Below are positions 8,546 through 18,062 of a stretch of DNA of 64,000 nucleotides, one piece after another. Made by a program: the position numbers and the translations under genes. The stretch spans positions 1 to 64,000 of the forward strand of contig DXVO01000019.1 in the NCBI GenBank assembly GCA_019417325.1. The letters are read 5' to 3'. Numbering within the stretch: the first letter of the stretch is position 1; every line of letters starts with the position of its first letter. The notes under the pieces were generated by a model. It was given only the letters and a program-made list of their open reading frames with translations, made no database searches and was not told the DNA's origin. This DNA is from Parabacteroides sp. GTDB lineage: Bacteria > Bacteroidota > Bacteroidia > Bacteroidales > Tannerellaceae.

Positions 8546-9331
8546 CTACATGGGTTTATTGACCTTTTTGAACAAATTCAAGGCATTATTGCGCGTTTTT
8601 TTGACTGTTTCTTCGAGTGCCAATCCGTATGTTTCAGCTACCTTTTCGGCTATTTTCCAAATGTAGGTCGGTTCATTCCTTTTTCCTCTGTAAGGCACGG
8701 GAGCTAAGTAAGGTGCATCAGTCTCTAAAACAATTTTATGTATACCGGTATATCGGATTGTTTCGGATAATTTGGAGTTTTTAAATGTAATCACTCCGTT
8801 TATACCGATTTTAAAATTTTCCAGTTTGTCTATTTCTTTTAAATCTTCTTCAGTTCCGGTGAAGCTATGGAATACTCCTTTTAAATCGGGTGAATAAACT
8901 TTATAAATAGAGTCAAAAACTTCAGCAAAAGCATCCCGGGTATGGATAGCGACCGGGAGGTCCAAAGCAATGCTCCATTTCAACTGTTCTTCAAATACAA
9001 TTTTTTGCTCTTTCAAGTATGTTTTATCCCAGTATAAATCGATACCGATTTCACCAATTCCACAGTAGGACCTTTTATCCAGGTAAGACTCGATCTGTTT
9101 AAGTTGTTCCGTATAGTGTCCGTCCACACTGGTCGGATGCAGTCCCATCATCGGATAGGCAAAATCCGGATAACGGTCGCAAAGATTGTGCATTCTTTCA
9201 ATTGTAGTAAGGTCTACATTCGGAAGAAGCAGGGTATCTATACCGGATTCTTTGGCTTTGATTACCAATTCGTCCTGTTCTGGATCGAAATCCTCCAAGT
9301 ATAGATGGTTATGTGTATCTATGAGTTTCAT
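8546..9331 (-). CDS. TatD-family metal-dependent hydrolase/DNase
   Basis: 261 aa, full length for the family. The N-terminal metal motif DTHNHLY, EIGIDLYWD near residue 96, VAIHTRDAF near residue 128, GVFHSFTG near residue 152 and ETDAPYL near residue 201 are the TatD metal-binding and active-site segments. Homologues are 3'-5' exonucleases or deacylase-like hydrolases; the exact substrate cannot be told. The start is one base after the stop of the polyprenyl synthase gene, so the two are cotranscribed. Confidence 0.93.
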   Translation of the reverse strand: MKLIDTHNHLYLEDFDPEQDELVIKAKESGIDTLLLPNVDLTTIERMHNLCDRYPDFAYPMMGLHPTSVDGHYTEQLKQIESYLDKRSYCGIGEIGIDLYWDKTYLKEQKIVFEEQLKWSIALDLPVAIHTRDAFAEVFDSIYKVYSPDLKGVFHSFTGTEEDLKEIDKLENFKIGINGVITFKNSKLSETIRYTGIHKIVLETDAPYLAPVPYRGKRNEPTYIWKIAEKVAETYGLALEETVKKTRNNALNLFKKVNKPM

Positions 9332-9332
9332 T

Positions 9333-10307
9333 TCAGGATTGCCGGTTCATTAAATGAGAACAGACCTCTTTCAATATATTCAGTTTTTCCGGTTTCACCT
9401 GCAAAGCTTGAAGATGTTCCATTGCACAATTGTAATAATTCTGCATTTTGGCTTCGGAAACCGATTTGAGATTCAATTCGTTATAAATGGCTGTAACAGC
9501 TTTGATTTTCTCTTCGGGATTGAATGTCTTTTTGCTGATCCAGGTATCCAATTCCGTTCTTTGAGACGGATTTGCCATTTTTAATGCATTGATCAGCATA
9601 AATGTTTTTTTGTTACATAATATGTCACCGCCTATATTTTTGCCGAAAGTAGCGGTGTTTCCGTAAACATCCAGCAGATCGTCCTGTAGCTGGAAGGCTA
9701 GCCCGATATTGATACCAAACTGGTATAGATGCTCTGCATCATCTCTGGAAGCATCTGCAAGGATTGCACCCATTTTTAATGCGCATGCCAGTAAAACTGC
9801 CGTTTTTAGACGGATCATTTCAATGTATTCTTCTTCTGTTACATCGGAACGTGTTTCGAATTCCATATCGTATTGTTGTCCGCTGCAAATTTCAAGGGCA
9901 GTAACGGTGAACAGGTCCAAAGCTTCTTTTAATGCGTTAGCTTGTGTTTCTCCGATTAGCTGATAGGCAACAATGAGCATAGCATCACCGGATAGGATCG
10001 CTGTATTGTCGTTCCATACTTTATGAACTGTCGGTTTGTTTCTTCTTTTATCCGCTTCATCCATCAGGTCATCGTGGAGAAGGGTGAAGTTGTGAAATAC
10101 TTCCAATCCCAATGCAGGCTTTAATGCTTTTTCGACATCGTCTTTGTATAGGTTATAAGCCATTAAAACTAATGCCGGACGGATCCTTTTTCCCCCTAAA
10201 GAGAGAATATATTCAATGGGGTCGTACAAGCTTTTGGGAGGGCAAGTAAATTGAAGCTGGGCAATTTCATGTTCAAGCTTCTGTAAAATCTCATTAAAAG
10301 ATAACAT
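9333..10307 (-). CDS. Polyprenyl (isoprenyl) diphosphate synthase
   Basis: 324 aa trans-isoprenyl diphosphate synthase that condenses allylic diphosphates with IPP. The first Asp-rich motif DDLMD is at residues 79-83 and the second (QDDLLD) near residue 210; GGKRIRP is at residues 38-44. The two residues before the first motif (LH, with F upstream) control chain length, but product length (C15-C20 or longer) cannot be set from sequence. Cotranscribed with tatD. ispH, which supplies the precursors, lies 2 kb away on the other strand. Confidence 0.93.
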   Translation of the reverse strand: MLSFNEILQKLEHEIAQLQFTCPPKSLYDPIEYILSLGGKRIRPALVLMAYNLYKDDVEKALKPALGLEVFHNFTLLHDDLMDEADKRRNKPTVHKVWNDNTAILSGDAMLIVAYQLIGETQANALKEALDLFTVTALEICSGQQYDMEFETRSDVTEEEYIEMIRLKTAVLLACALKMGAILADASRDDAEHLYQFGINIGLAFQLQDDLLDVYGNTATFGKNIGGDILCNKKTFMLINALKMANPSQRTELDTWISKKTFNPEEKIKAVTAIYNELNLKSVSEAKMQNYYNCAMEHLQALQVKPEKLNILKEVCSHLMNRQS

Positions 10308-10346
10308 AGGATTGATTGTATAAATAGAAATAAAAAAGAGACAAAT

Positions 10347-10378
10347 AAAAAAGGCTGCTAATGAAAACAGCCTTTTTT
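10347..10378. terminator. Terminator after tonB
   Basis: AAAAAAGGCTG pairs with CAGCCTTTTTT across a 10-base loop. It lies directly downstream of tonB on the minus strand and upstream of the polyprenyl synthase gene, so it separates the two units. Confidence 0.88.
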
Positions 10379-10396
10379 ATAAATATTTACATGTTA

Positions 10397-11086
10397 TTAT
10401 TGTAATCTGAATGTTACAGGCACAGTATATTTAACACGTACCGGTTTACCTCTCTGCTTTCCTGGACTCCATTTAGGCATGGAATTGATCACACGGAGAG
10501 CTTCTTTATCCAATGATGGGTCTACACCACGAATAACTTCTGCGTCAACGATGGAACCGTCCTTATTTACCACGAAAGTACAAGTTACACGACCTTGGAT
10601 ACCGTTTTCCTGTGCAATAACCGGATATTTGATGGATTTAGCAAGGTATTGCAATAAAGCTCCTTGTCCACCGGGGAATTCCGGCATTGTTTCTACAACG
10701 GTAAAGATCTGCTGTGAAGATTCTTCTTCTTCTTCAACTACTGCAGGAGGAGTATAAGTTTGAGCCTGTGCAGCCGCCTGGTCATCTTCAGAAGAGAGGA
10801 TGTCTACATCATCCAATTGCACATTATCGTCTACAACGTTCAATACTTCGGCAGCAGCCGGTGCGGGTGGAGGTGGTGGAGGCGGAGGAGTGTTCTCCTG
10901 TCTTGTAATTTCCACTTCTTCTTCCGCGATGATGTCAGCAACGCCGTCGTCGGTGACAACTTTAATATCACGGTTGCTCCATTCGAAGCCTACGAACAGA
11001 ATTGCAAGACCCACAATAACTCCCATTAGGAGGCTGGTGAGCTTACCTTTTTCCAGGTCCGCTTTTGGTGATTTCTTAATTTCCAT
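10397..11086 (-). CDS. tonB: TonB energy-transducing protein
   Basis: 229 aa. The cytoplasmic N-terminus is followed by one membrane helix at about residues 18-36 (LLMGVIVGLAILFVGF), then a periplasmic Pro/Ala spacer with eight consecutive prolines near residue 70 and an acidic stretch. The C-terminal TonB domain is at about residues 145-229 (YPVIAQENGIQGRVTCTFVV). It couples ExbB/ExbD energy to outer-membrane receptors, two of which are encoded at 44.7 and 50.7 kb. Bacteroidales usually have several TonBs, so which receptors it serves is unknown. Confidence 0.95.
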   Translation of the reverse strand: MEIKKSPKADLEKGKLTSLLMGVIVGLAILFVGFEWSNRDIKVVTDDGVADIIAEEEVEITRQENTPPPPPPPPAPAAAEVLNVVDDNVQLDDVDILSSEDDQAAAQAQTYTPPAVVEEEEESSQQIFTVVETMPEFPGGQGALLQYLAKSIKYPVIAQENGIQGRVTCTFVVNKDGSIVDAEVIRGVDPSLDKEALRVINSMPKWSPGKQRGKPVRVKYTVPVTFRLQ

Positions 11087-11330
11087 ATATTATAATGTTA
11101 TAAAAATGTGTTTCCCAATGCCGCAAAAATACGAATTATTTTCAATCTCATCCTATGGCAGTGAAAAAATACTTACTTTTTTTTACTTTTTTTGTTGTTA
11201 TGTGAAGAATACAAGGATATGCAGGCTTTTTCATGGCTTTCAATTTCTTTGTTCTGATTACTTGGCGTAATTTTTTGTAGAATTTCCTTCATATCACGAA
11301 AAAACGTATAGACTAATATGGTTTGTGTGG

Positions 11331-11338
11331 TATCTTTG
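11331..11338 (+). promoter_or_regulatory. -7 promoter box for cmk-ispH
   Basis: TATCTTTG fits TAnnTTTG and lies 36 bases before the cmk ATG. No good -33 element at the normal distance. Confidence 0.55.
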
Positions 11339-11374
11339 CAGGAAAATGATGTTTTATATTAAGAGAAAATCAGA

Positions 11375-12064
11375 ATGAAAAAGATTATAATTGCAATAGA
11401 TGGCGTTTCGTCGACAGGAAAAAGTACAATGGCGAAAGATTTAGCAAAGGAACTTAGTTATACCTATATCGATACGGGAGCTATGTATCGGGCTGTTACA
11501 TTATATTGCATACAACATGATTTCTTTAAAAACGGGCAAATAGATGAAGATAAATTGAAAATGGCGATAGGGGATATTCATATCTCTTTCCAATTTAATA
11601 CGGAAACCGGACGTCCGGATACTTATTTGAATGGTGTGAAAGTCGAAAAGGAAATCCGCGGTATGGAAGTTGCCAATTGGGTGAGTCCTGTCGCTGCGCT
11701 GGGGTTTGTCCGTCAGGCTATGGTAGCACAGCAGCAGGAAATGGGAAAATCCAAAGGGATAGTAATGGATGGGCGAGATATCGGGACCGTGGTGTTTCCA
11801 GATGCGGAACTTAAAATTTATGTGACAGCAAGCCCTGAAGTCCGTGCCCAGCGTCGACTGGACGAGTTAAAAGCAAAAGGGGATACAGTTTCTTTCGAAG
11901 AGGTATTAGAGAATGTGAAAAAGCGTGATTATATAGATATGAATCGCGAAGAAAGTCCACTTCGTAAAGCAGATGATGCATTGGAATTGGATAATTCCCA
12001 TATGACAATACCTGAACAAAAAGCATGGCTTTTAGAGCAATATAAGAAAGTTGTTTTTGATTAG
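11375..12064 (+). CDS. cmk: Cytidylate kinase
   Basis: 229 aa nucleoside monophosphate kinase that converts CMP/dCMP to the diphosphate. The P-loop GVSSTGKS is at residues 10-17, DTGAMYRAV near residue 34, and MDGRDIGTVVFPDA near residue 130 is the typical CMP kinase signature. Four bases separate it from ispH, an arrangement known from many Bacteroidetes and some Firmicutes (where ispH can be fused to other genes). Strong call. Confidence 0.96.
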   Translation: MKKIIIAIDGVSSTGKSTMAKDLAKELSYTYIDTGAMYRAVTLYCIQHDFFKNGQIDEDKLKMAIGDIHISFQFNTETGRPDTYLNGVKVEKEIRGMEVANWVSPVAALGFVRQAMVAQQQEMGKSKGIVMDGRDIGTVVFPDAELKIYVTASPEVRAQRRLDELKAKGDTVSFEEVLENVKKRDYIDMNREESPLRKADDALELDNSHMTIPEQKAWLLEQYKKVVFD

Positions 12065-12067
12065 ATT

Positions 12068-12940
12068 ATGATGGAAATAGAAATAGATAAGGGCTCAGGT
12101 TTTTGTTTCGGTGTGGTTACTGCCATTGAAAGTGCCGAACGTGAACTGAAAAGTACAGATGCATTATATTGCCTGGGTGATATCGTACATAATAGTCTTG
12201 AGGTAGAACGTCTGGAAGCTTCAGGGTTGCGTACCATCGGTCATAAGGAATTAGCTCAACTCCGAAATGAAAAAGTGTTGCTCCGTGCTCATGGGGAACC
12301 TCCTTCCACATATGAGATAGCGAAGCGGAATAATATAACGATTGTAGATGCGACCTGTCCGGTCGTCTTGCAATTACAAAGAAAGATACATAAATGGTAT
12401 GAGTCGACCCGTGACAGCAATACTCAAGTAGTTATTTATGGGAAAAAAGGTCATGCAGAGGTTAACGGATTGGTAGGCCAAACGGAAGGTACTGCTATCG
12501 TGATAGAGAAAATAGAAGATTTGAGCAAGTTGGACTTTAATCGGAATATCTGTCTGTTTTCCCAAACAACCAAGTCGTTGGAAGGTTTCAGGGCTGTCGT
12601 TGCAGAGATACAAAAGCGGATAACAGATGGTATAAAATTTGAATATTTTGATACAATCTGTCGCCAGGTAGCAAGCCGCTTACCCAATATTCAGGCATTT
12701 GCTTTGAAACATGATTGGATTTATTTTGTGGCAGGGAAGAAAAGTTCCAATGGAAAGATGCTTTTTGATATTTGCCGGAAGACAAATCCAAATAGTATTT
12801 TTATTTCAGACGTGGAAGAAATAACAGAGCCTTTGCCTCCGGGAGTTAAAAGTGTCGGAGTATGTGGAGCGACCTCTACACCCAAATGGTTGATGGAAAA
12901 AGTTGCAGTGCGTATACGGGAACTGAATGCATTATCATAA
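12068..12940 (+). CDS. ispH: 4-hydroxy-3-methylbut-2-enyl diphosphate reductase
   Basis: 290 aa iron-sulfur enzyme for the last step of the MEP pathway, giving IPP and DMAPP. The three cluster-binding cysteines are at residues 13 (GFCFGV), 97 (ATCPVV) and 198 (DTICRQ), one off from the E. coli positions 12, 96 and 197. CGATSTPKWL near the C-terminus is also family-typical. Two adjacent ATGs make the start uncertain by one codon. Cotranscribed with cmk. Confidence 0.97.
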   Translation: MMEIEIDKGSGFCFGVVTAIESAERELKSTDALYCLGDIVHNSLEVERLEASGLRTIGHKELAQLRNEKVLLRAHGEPPSTYEIAKRNNITIVDATCPVVLQLQRKIHKWYESTRDSNTQVVIYGKKGHAEVNGLVGQTEGTAIVIEKIEDLSKLDFNRNICLFSQTTKSLEGFRAVVAEIQKRITDGIKFEYFDTICRQVASRLPNIQAFALKHDWIYFVAGKKSSNGKMLFDICRKTNPNSIFISDVEEITEPLPPGVKSVGVCGATSTPKWLMEKVAVRIRELNALS

Positions 12941-12989
12941 TTATGATTTTTCAAAACCATAGTTATGAATTGGGAAAATGATAACTATG
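12934..12989. repeat. Small palindromes after ispH (ATAACTATG family)
   Basis: ATCATAATTATGAT (12934-12947) is a perfect palindrome over the ispH stop. CATAGTTAT (12958-12966) and ATAACTATG (12981-12989) form a 9-bp inverted repeat around GGGAAAATG. The same words recur in the hairpin at 53763-53824. No T-run, so the role is unclear. Confidence 0.5.
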
Positions 12990-13100
12990 AAATATTTTGA
13001 AGATGGATACATTTAGTTTTAAAACAGCCTTTACTTATGACGAACTGTTGAATATTATGTGAAGTTCTGATAAAAAAGGAATACGTTGACAAATAATTAT

Positions 13101-13108
13101 TACATTTG
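13101..13108 (+). promoter_or_regulatory. -7 promoter box for pfkA
   Basis: TACATTTG fits TAnnTTTG and lies 26 bases before the ATG. Confidence 0.55.
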
Positions 13109-13133
13109 CCTCGAAAATAAAATTTAGACCGTT

Positions 13134-14114
13134 ATGTCTGCAGTTAAATGTATTGGTATATTAACCTCCGGAGGTGATGCTCCGGGAATGAACGCAGCAA
13201 TTCGCGCGGTGACGCGTTCTGCTATTTATAACGGGATGTCCGTAAAAGGGATTTACCGTGGTTATAAGGGTTTAATCACTAATGAGATCGAGGAATTTAA
13301 GACTCAAAATGTAAGTAATATAATCCAGCGTGGCGGAACAATTCTGAAAACGGCACGTTCCATGGAATTTAAAACTCCGGAAGGCCGTAAACAAGCACAT
13401 GATAGATTGGTGGAGCATGGGATCGATGCATTGGTTGCTATTGGTGGCGACGGGACATTGACCGGTGCGCGTATTTTTGCCCAGGAGTTTAATATCCCCA
13501 TAGTGGGGCTTCCCGGGACAATCGATAACGACTTGTTTGGAACGGATGTTACGATCGGTTATGATACAGCATTGAACACCATTATGGAATGTGTGGATAA
13601 AATCCGTGATACGGCGACTTCACACGACCGTCTTTTCTTTATAGAAGTAATGGGACGTGATGCCGGTTTCCTTGCCTTGAACGGAGCGATCGCTTCCGGT
13701 GCTGAAGCCGCTATTATTCCTGAAATCTCGATGGAAAAAGACCAGTTGGCTGAAATGATAGAGAATGGTTTCCGCAAATCTAAAAACAGCAGTATCGTGT
13801 TGGTTGCCGAAAGCGAAGTTACCGGTGGTGCTATGGGGGTTGCCGAACGCGTGAAAAAAGAATATCCTCAGTTCGATGTCCGTGTATCCATTCTTGGTCA
13901 CTTGCAGCGTGGTGGTTCTCCTACGGCCCAGGATCGTATTCTTGCTACCCGTATGGGAGTTGCTGCTATTGATGCTCTGTTAGATGACCAGCGTAATGTA
14001 ATGATGGGTATTCAGGATGATAAAATTGTTTATGTGCCTTTTTCGAAAGCAATAAAGAACGATAAACCGATAAACCGCGATTTATTGGATACATTGCGTG
14101 TATCTTCTATTTGA
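13134..14114 (+). CDS. pfkA: ATP-dependent 6-phosphofructokinase
   Basis: 326 aa glycolytic kinase producing fructose 1,6-bisphosphate. GGDAPGMN (residues 13-20), GGDGTLTGA near residue 103 (Gly-Asp-Gly as in ATP-dependent enzymes rather than the PPi-type GGDD), PGTIDNDL near residue 125 with the catalytic Asp, and EVMGRDAGFLAL near residue 168 are all present. Flanked by its own promoter box and terminator, so probably monocistronic. Confidence 0.96.
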   Translation: MSAVKCIGILTSGGDAPGMNAAIRAVTRSAIYNGMSVKGIYRGYKGLITNEIEEFKTQNVSNIIQRGGTILKTARSMEFKTPEGRKQAHDRLVEHGIDALVAIGGDGTLTGARIFAQEFNIPIVGLPGTIDNDLFGTDVTIGYDTALNTIMECVDKIRDTATSHDRLFFIEVMGRDAGFLALNGAIASGAEAAIIPEISMEKDQLAEMIENGFRKSKNSSIVLVAESEVTGGAMGVAERVKKEYPQFDVRVSILGHLQRGGSPTAQDRILATRMGVAAIDALLDDQRNVMMGIQDDKIVYVPFSKAIKNDKPINRDLLDTLRVSSI

Positions 14115-14138
14115 TCTGAAGTAGAATTATTTATAGGG

Positions 14139-14175
14139 GCTTGATTCTGTAATATGTCAGAGTCAAGCTTTTTTT
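14139..14175 (+). terminator. Terminator after pfkA
   Basis: GCTTGATTCTG (14139-14149) pairs with CAGAGTCAAGC (14158-14168), with one G-T pair, followed by a run of T. Confidence 0.85.
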
Positions 14176-14277
14176 GTGTTAATTTAACGGTTTTCGCGTC
14201 AACATTTCTGCCCTTAGATGCGTCTTATTAATATAGAAGTTGATATTAGTATTGTAAGTGTTTAGTTTTAAGATTAT

Positions 14278-14781
14278 ATGAAGAACGTCAGATTATTAAT
14301 TCTAATGGGTATTGTCCTTCTATTTGGAGGGCAATCCCTTTTTGCTCAGAATAATAAGAGCGAAAAAGAGCAATTGAGCGCGGAAGTAAAAGAGATGATA
14401 GATAGTAAACAATTCACTATTGATGTGAATCGTGCCTTGCCAATGGGGGGCAACTCGGTCAACCTGACCAGTAGCTATTCATTTGAGTTGAAAGGTGATT
14501 CTGCAATCTCTTACCTGCCTTATTACGGGAGGGCATATTCGGTTCCTTATGGTGGTGGAGACGGGTTACGTTTTGAAAAACCAATTGCAGAGTATGAATG
14601 TACTTACGACAAAAAAGGAGTTGCAAATATCAAGTTTGTAGCCCGGACAGATGATGACCGGTACCGTTTCAGTATACAGATATACCCAGGCGGTTCCGCT
14701 TACATCAATGTTTCACCGACGAATAAGCAGAGCATTTCTTTCCAGGGTGAGTTAGCTCCTAAGAAAGAAGAGAAGAAGTGA
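14278..14781 (+). CDS. DUF4251 family exported protein
   Basis: 167 aa. Signal peptide at residues 1-24 ending LFAQ. The mature part (DVNRALPMGGNSVNLTSSYS, then LPYYGRAYSVPYGGGDGLRF) matches the DUF4251 family of Bacteroidetes as I recall it. Function unknown, probably periplasmic. It overlaps the convergent radical SAM gene by 23 bases, with no terminator between them. Confidence 0.85.
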   Translation: MKNVRLLILMGIVLLFGGQSLFAQNNKSEKEQLSAEVKEMIDSKQFTIDVNRALPMGGNSVNLTSSYSFELKGDSAISYLPYYGRAYSVPYGGGDGLRFEKPIAEYECTYDKKGVANIKFVARTDDDRYRFSIQIYPGGSAYINVSPTNKQSISFQGELAPKKEEKK

Positions 14782-15697
14782 ATAAACGTCCTTGTCGGGC
14801 ATTCCTTTCGAAAATACGCTTGTTTACCTTGGCGGTGAACTCGTAATTCTTAAGTCCCCAGTCCGGTGCTATCAGCAACTCTTTGGGGGATTGCGATACA
14901 AACCTCTCTACCACAATGGAGGGGTTTAATCGTTCTATAAAGTCAATAACTAATTCAATATATTCGTCTGCCGTGTAAAGATGGAACCATTCCGGATGCT
15001 CTGTCTGCTCTTTTGCCATACGGGTGTTCTTTATCAGTTGCAACTGATGCAGTTTTAATGTAGTTAGAGGCAAAGTGGATAATATGTCTGCATGGTGTAA
15101 TATTTCTTCGCGGCTTTCTCCCGGAAGACCTAAGATAAGATGGGCACCGGTATAAATACCCTTTCCGGCTGTCCGCCGGATAGCATCTTCCGATTCTGCA
15201 TGTGTATGCCCTCTGTTAATGCGTTCCAATGTACGGTCGAGTGTGCTTTCGAGTCCGTATTCTATCATAACGAATTTCTTTTCAGCCAGCTTGGCGAAAT
15301 AATCCAATAAACCGTTAGGCATGCAGTCCGGACGCGTACCTACAATCAAACCGGCTACATCCGGACAAGAAAGAGCCTCTTCATATTTAGCAATAAGCTT
15401 TTCAGGTTCATCATACGTATTAGTGTAAGCCTGGAAGTATGCAAGATACTTCATATCCGGATATTTTCTGGAGAAGAAGCGGACGCCTTCTTCCAGTTGC
15501 TCCGTTACACTTTTCTCTGTATGGCAGTATTCGGGGCTAAACGTTTGGTTGTTACAATATGTACATCCGCCAAAGCCTTTCGTACCGTCCCGGTTCGGGC
15601 AGGTAAAGCCGGCATTGATTGATATTTTCTGAACTTTGAAAGGGAATACTTTTTTTAAAAAGTCCCCGAAATCCCGGTATGGTTTGCTGTCTTCCAT
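14759..15697 (-). CDS. YhcC-type radical SAM protein (TIGR01212 family)
   Basis: 312 aa. The cluster cysteines are C33, C45 and C48 (TCPNRDG, then GGCTYCNN): a spacing of 11 residues and then CxxC that is characteristic of the YhcC/TIGR01212 group rather than the classical CxxxCxxC. LILGLPGESREE near residue 190 fits the family. Its reaction is not known to me with certainty; some members are linked to tRNA modification. Convergent overlap with the DUF4251 gene. Confidence 0.88.
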   Translation of the reverse strand: MEDSKPYRDFGDFLKKVFPFKVQKISINAGFTCPNRDGTKGFGGCTYCNNQTFSPEYCHTEKSVTEQLEEGVRFFSRKYPDMKYLAYFQAYTNTYDEPEKLIAKYEEALSCPDVAGLIVGTRPDCMPNGLLDYFAKLAEKKFVMIEYGLESTLDRTLERINRGHTHAESEDAIRRTAGKGIYTGAHLILGLPGESREEILHHADILSTLPLTTLKLHQLQLIKNTRMAKEQTEHPEWFHLYTADEYIELVIDFIERLNPSIVVERFVSQSPKELLIAPDWGLKNYEFTAKVNKRIFERNARQGRLFTSSLLS

Positions 15698-15837
15698 ATA
15701 TGCAAAGGTAATTTATAATGGTTAAAGCCCAAGGTATGGTGGTTAATAATTTGATAAAATGCTATGTGTCTTCCTGTAAACTACACAAATATCCTTTAAT
15801 AGTGAGCAAATTGCTACTAAATAAAGTAAGAAAATAC

Positions 15838-15845
15838 TACCTTTG
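15838..15845 (+). promoter_or_regulatory. -7 promoter box for the DPP IV-lipA unit
   Basis: TACCTTTG matches TAnnTTTG and lies 43 bases before the ATG. Confidence 0.6.
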
Positions 15846-15887
15846 TATCCTATTCAACACTGAAGTATTAAGATAAATAAAATATAC

Positions 15888-18062
15888 ATGAGACGATTGG
15901 GGTTTGGTGTTTTGCTTTCGTGTTTGCTGGTAGGCGGTCTTTCCGCTCAGAACGGGAGTAAACGTGTTAATTTAAAGGAGATAACAGACGGGCAATTCCG
16001 TCAGGTGACAGATGTGGGTGAGATGCGTTCTTTACCGGATGGAGAGCATTATACTGCTATGAATAAAGAGCGGAATATGATTATCAAGTATTCCTACCGT
16101 ACCGGAAATCCGGTGGATACTTTGTTTAATGCTTCCAAAGCGCGTGAATGTACATTCGATGATTTCGAAGGGTATGAAATCAGCAGTACCGGGCATCATA
16201 TTCTGGTGTGGCGCGATACGGAACCTATTTACCGCCGTTCATTTAAAGCAAATGTATATGATTATGATGTACGTCGTAATTATGTAAAACCAATATCCGA
16301 TTCCAAAAGTAAACAGATGATACCGACGTTCTCACCGGACGGACGTATGTGTGCTTATGTGGCAGACAATAATATCTGGATACGTAAATTTGATTATGAC
16401 ACGGAAGTCCAGGTCACTAAAGATGGGGAATTGAATAAAATATTAAACGGTATTACAGACTGGGTATATGAAGAAGAATTTGCCGTAACCAACCTGATGT
16501 CATGGTCGCCGGACAGTGAATATCTGGCATTTGTACGCTTTGATGAGTCGGAAGTGCCCGTATATCATATGCAAACGTTTGGCACTGGGTTGTATCCTGG
16601 ATTTTATGATTATAAATATCCGAAAGCCGGTCAGAAAAACTCAGCGGTAACCCTGCATTCGTATAGTATCGCAACTAAAGATACCAAAACATTGAAGATA
16701 CCTTCCCCGGAAGATTGCTATATCCCGAGGATCGTATTTACCAATAACCCTGACCAGTTGGCTGTAATGACATTGAACCGTCACCAGAATATATTCAATA
16801 TGTATTATGCAAATCCGAAGAGCGGTGTATTCCGTTTAATTCTTCGTGATGAAAATAAAGCATATATCGAACCGGATTGGTTGAACTCTATCCATTTTAC
16901 GAACTCCGGATTTACTTATGTGAGTGAGCAGGACGGGTATTCCCATGTATACTTGTATTCTCCGACAGGAGTAATGCAGCGCCAGGTAACTAAGGGTAAC
17001 TGGGATGTGACGAATTTATTGGGCTACGATGAGGCGACAAAGACTGTTTATTATGAATCAGCCGAAGAGAGCCCGATGCGTCGTGCTATCTACAAAATAG
17101 ATGCTAAAGGCGTAAAAACGAAGCTTTCTAAGCAGGAAGGAACGAACAATGCCACATTTAGCAGCAATTTCGCTTATTATGTAAATTATTATTCGAATGC
17201 CAATACTCCGGTAAAGATTACGGTAAATGAAACCAAATCAAACAAAGTATTACGGGTATTACAGGATAATGCCCGTTTGATAGAAAAGTTGGCTGGCTAT
17301 TCATATGGAAAGAAAGAGTTTTTTACTGTTCATACGGCATCAGATATCGAACTGAATGCATGGATTGTTAAACCTGCCAATTTTGACCCGTCTAAAAAAT
17401 ATCCGGTGTTGATGGTGCAATATAGTGGCCCTAATTCACAACAGGTCCTGGATAAATATGGATTTGATTGGGAACATTATTTGGCAGCAAATGGTATTTT
17501 AGTGGTTAGTGTGGACGGTCGTGGTACCGGTGCCCGTGGAGAAGCTTTCCGTAAATGTACTTATCTGCGGATGGGAGACCTCGAATCGAGAGACCAGGTA
17601 GAAGCAGCACAGGCATTGGGTAAATTACCCTATGTAGACAAAAACAAGATTGCTATCTGGGGATGGAGTTTCGGTGGATATAACACATTAATGGCTTTAA
17701 GTGTAGGTAACGGCACTTTTAAGGCAGGTATTGCCGTAGCACCGCCGACCGATTGGAAATATTATGATTCGGTATATACGGAACGTTATATGCGTACTCC
17801 GCAGGAAAACTTTGAAGGGTATGCAGCAACCTCTCCGATTCGCCTGGCAAAGAATTTACAGGGAGAATTGCTGATTGTTCATGGAACTGCCGATGATAAT
17901 GTTCATTTCCAACAGACAATGGATTATGTAGCTTCACTGGTTGAGGCTAACAAACAATATCAAATGTTGGTTTATAAGGACAAGAATCACAGTATCTATG
18001 GTGGCAATACCCGCTATCATTTATATACTGCAATGTCTAATTTCTTATTTAAAAATTTATAA
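15888..18062 (+). CDS. Dipeptidyl peptidase IV (S9B family)
   Basis: 724 aa secreted or periplasmic serine peptidase that removes N-terminal X-Pro (or X-Ala) dipeptides. A signal peptide (residues 1-20, ending LSAQ), an eight-bladed propeller region, and a C-terminal alpha/beta hydrolase. The catalytic triad is visible: Ser594 in GWSFGGY, Asp669 in HGTADDNVHF and His701 in KNHSIYGG. Length matches bacterial DPP IV such as that of Porphyromonas. The stop overlaps the lipA start by one base, so the two are translationally coupled although functionally unrelated. Confidence 0.96.
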   Translation: MRRLGFGVLLSCLLVGGLSAQNGSKRVNLKEITDGQFRQVTDVGEMRSLPDGEHYTAMNKERNMIIKYSYRTGNPVDTLFNASKARECTFDDFEGYEISSTGHHILVWRDTEPIYRRSFKANVYDYDVRRNYVKPISDSKSKQMIPTFSPDGRMCAYVADNNIWIRKFDYDTEVQVTKDGELNKILNGITDWVYEEEFAVTNLMSWSPDSEYLAFVRFDESEVPVYHMQTFGTGLYPGFYDYKYPKAGQKNSAVTLHSYSIATKDTKTLKIPSPEDCYIPRIVFTNNPDQLAVMTLNRHQNIFNMYYANPKSGVFRLILRDENKAYIEPDWLNSIHFTNSGFTYVSEQDGYSHVYLYSPTGVMQRQVTKGNWDVTNLLGYDEATKTVYYESAEESPMRRAIYKIDAKGVKTKLSKQEGTNNATFSSNFAYYVNYYSNANTPVKITVNETKSNKVLRVLQDNARLIEKLAGYSYGKKEFFTVHTASDIELNAWIVKPANFDPSKKYPVLMVQYSGPNSQQVLDKYGFDWEHYLAANGILVVSVDGRGTGARGEAFRKCTYLRMGDLESRDQVEAAQALGKLPYVDKNKIAIWGWSFGGYNTLMALSVGNGTFKAGIAVAPPTDWKYYDSVYTERYMRTPQENFEGYAATSPIRLAKNLQGELLIVHGTADDNVHFQQTMDYVASLVEANKQYQMLVYKDKNHSIYGGNTRYHLYTAMSNFLFKNL

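Noticed and set aside
10800..11270. 156-aa plus-strand ORF with poly-Gly
   Set aside because: It is antisense to the Pro-rich spacer of tonB.
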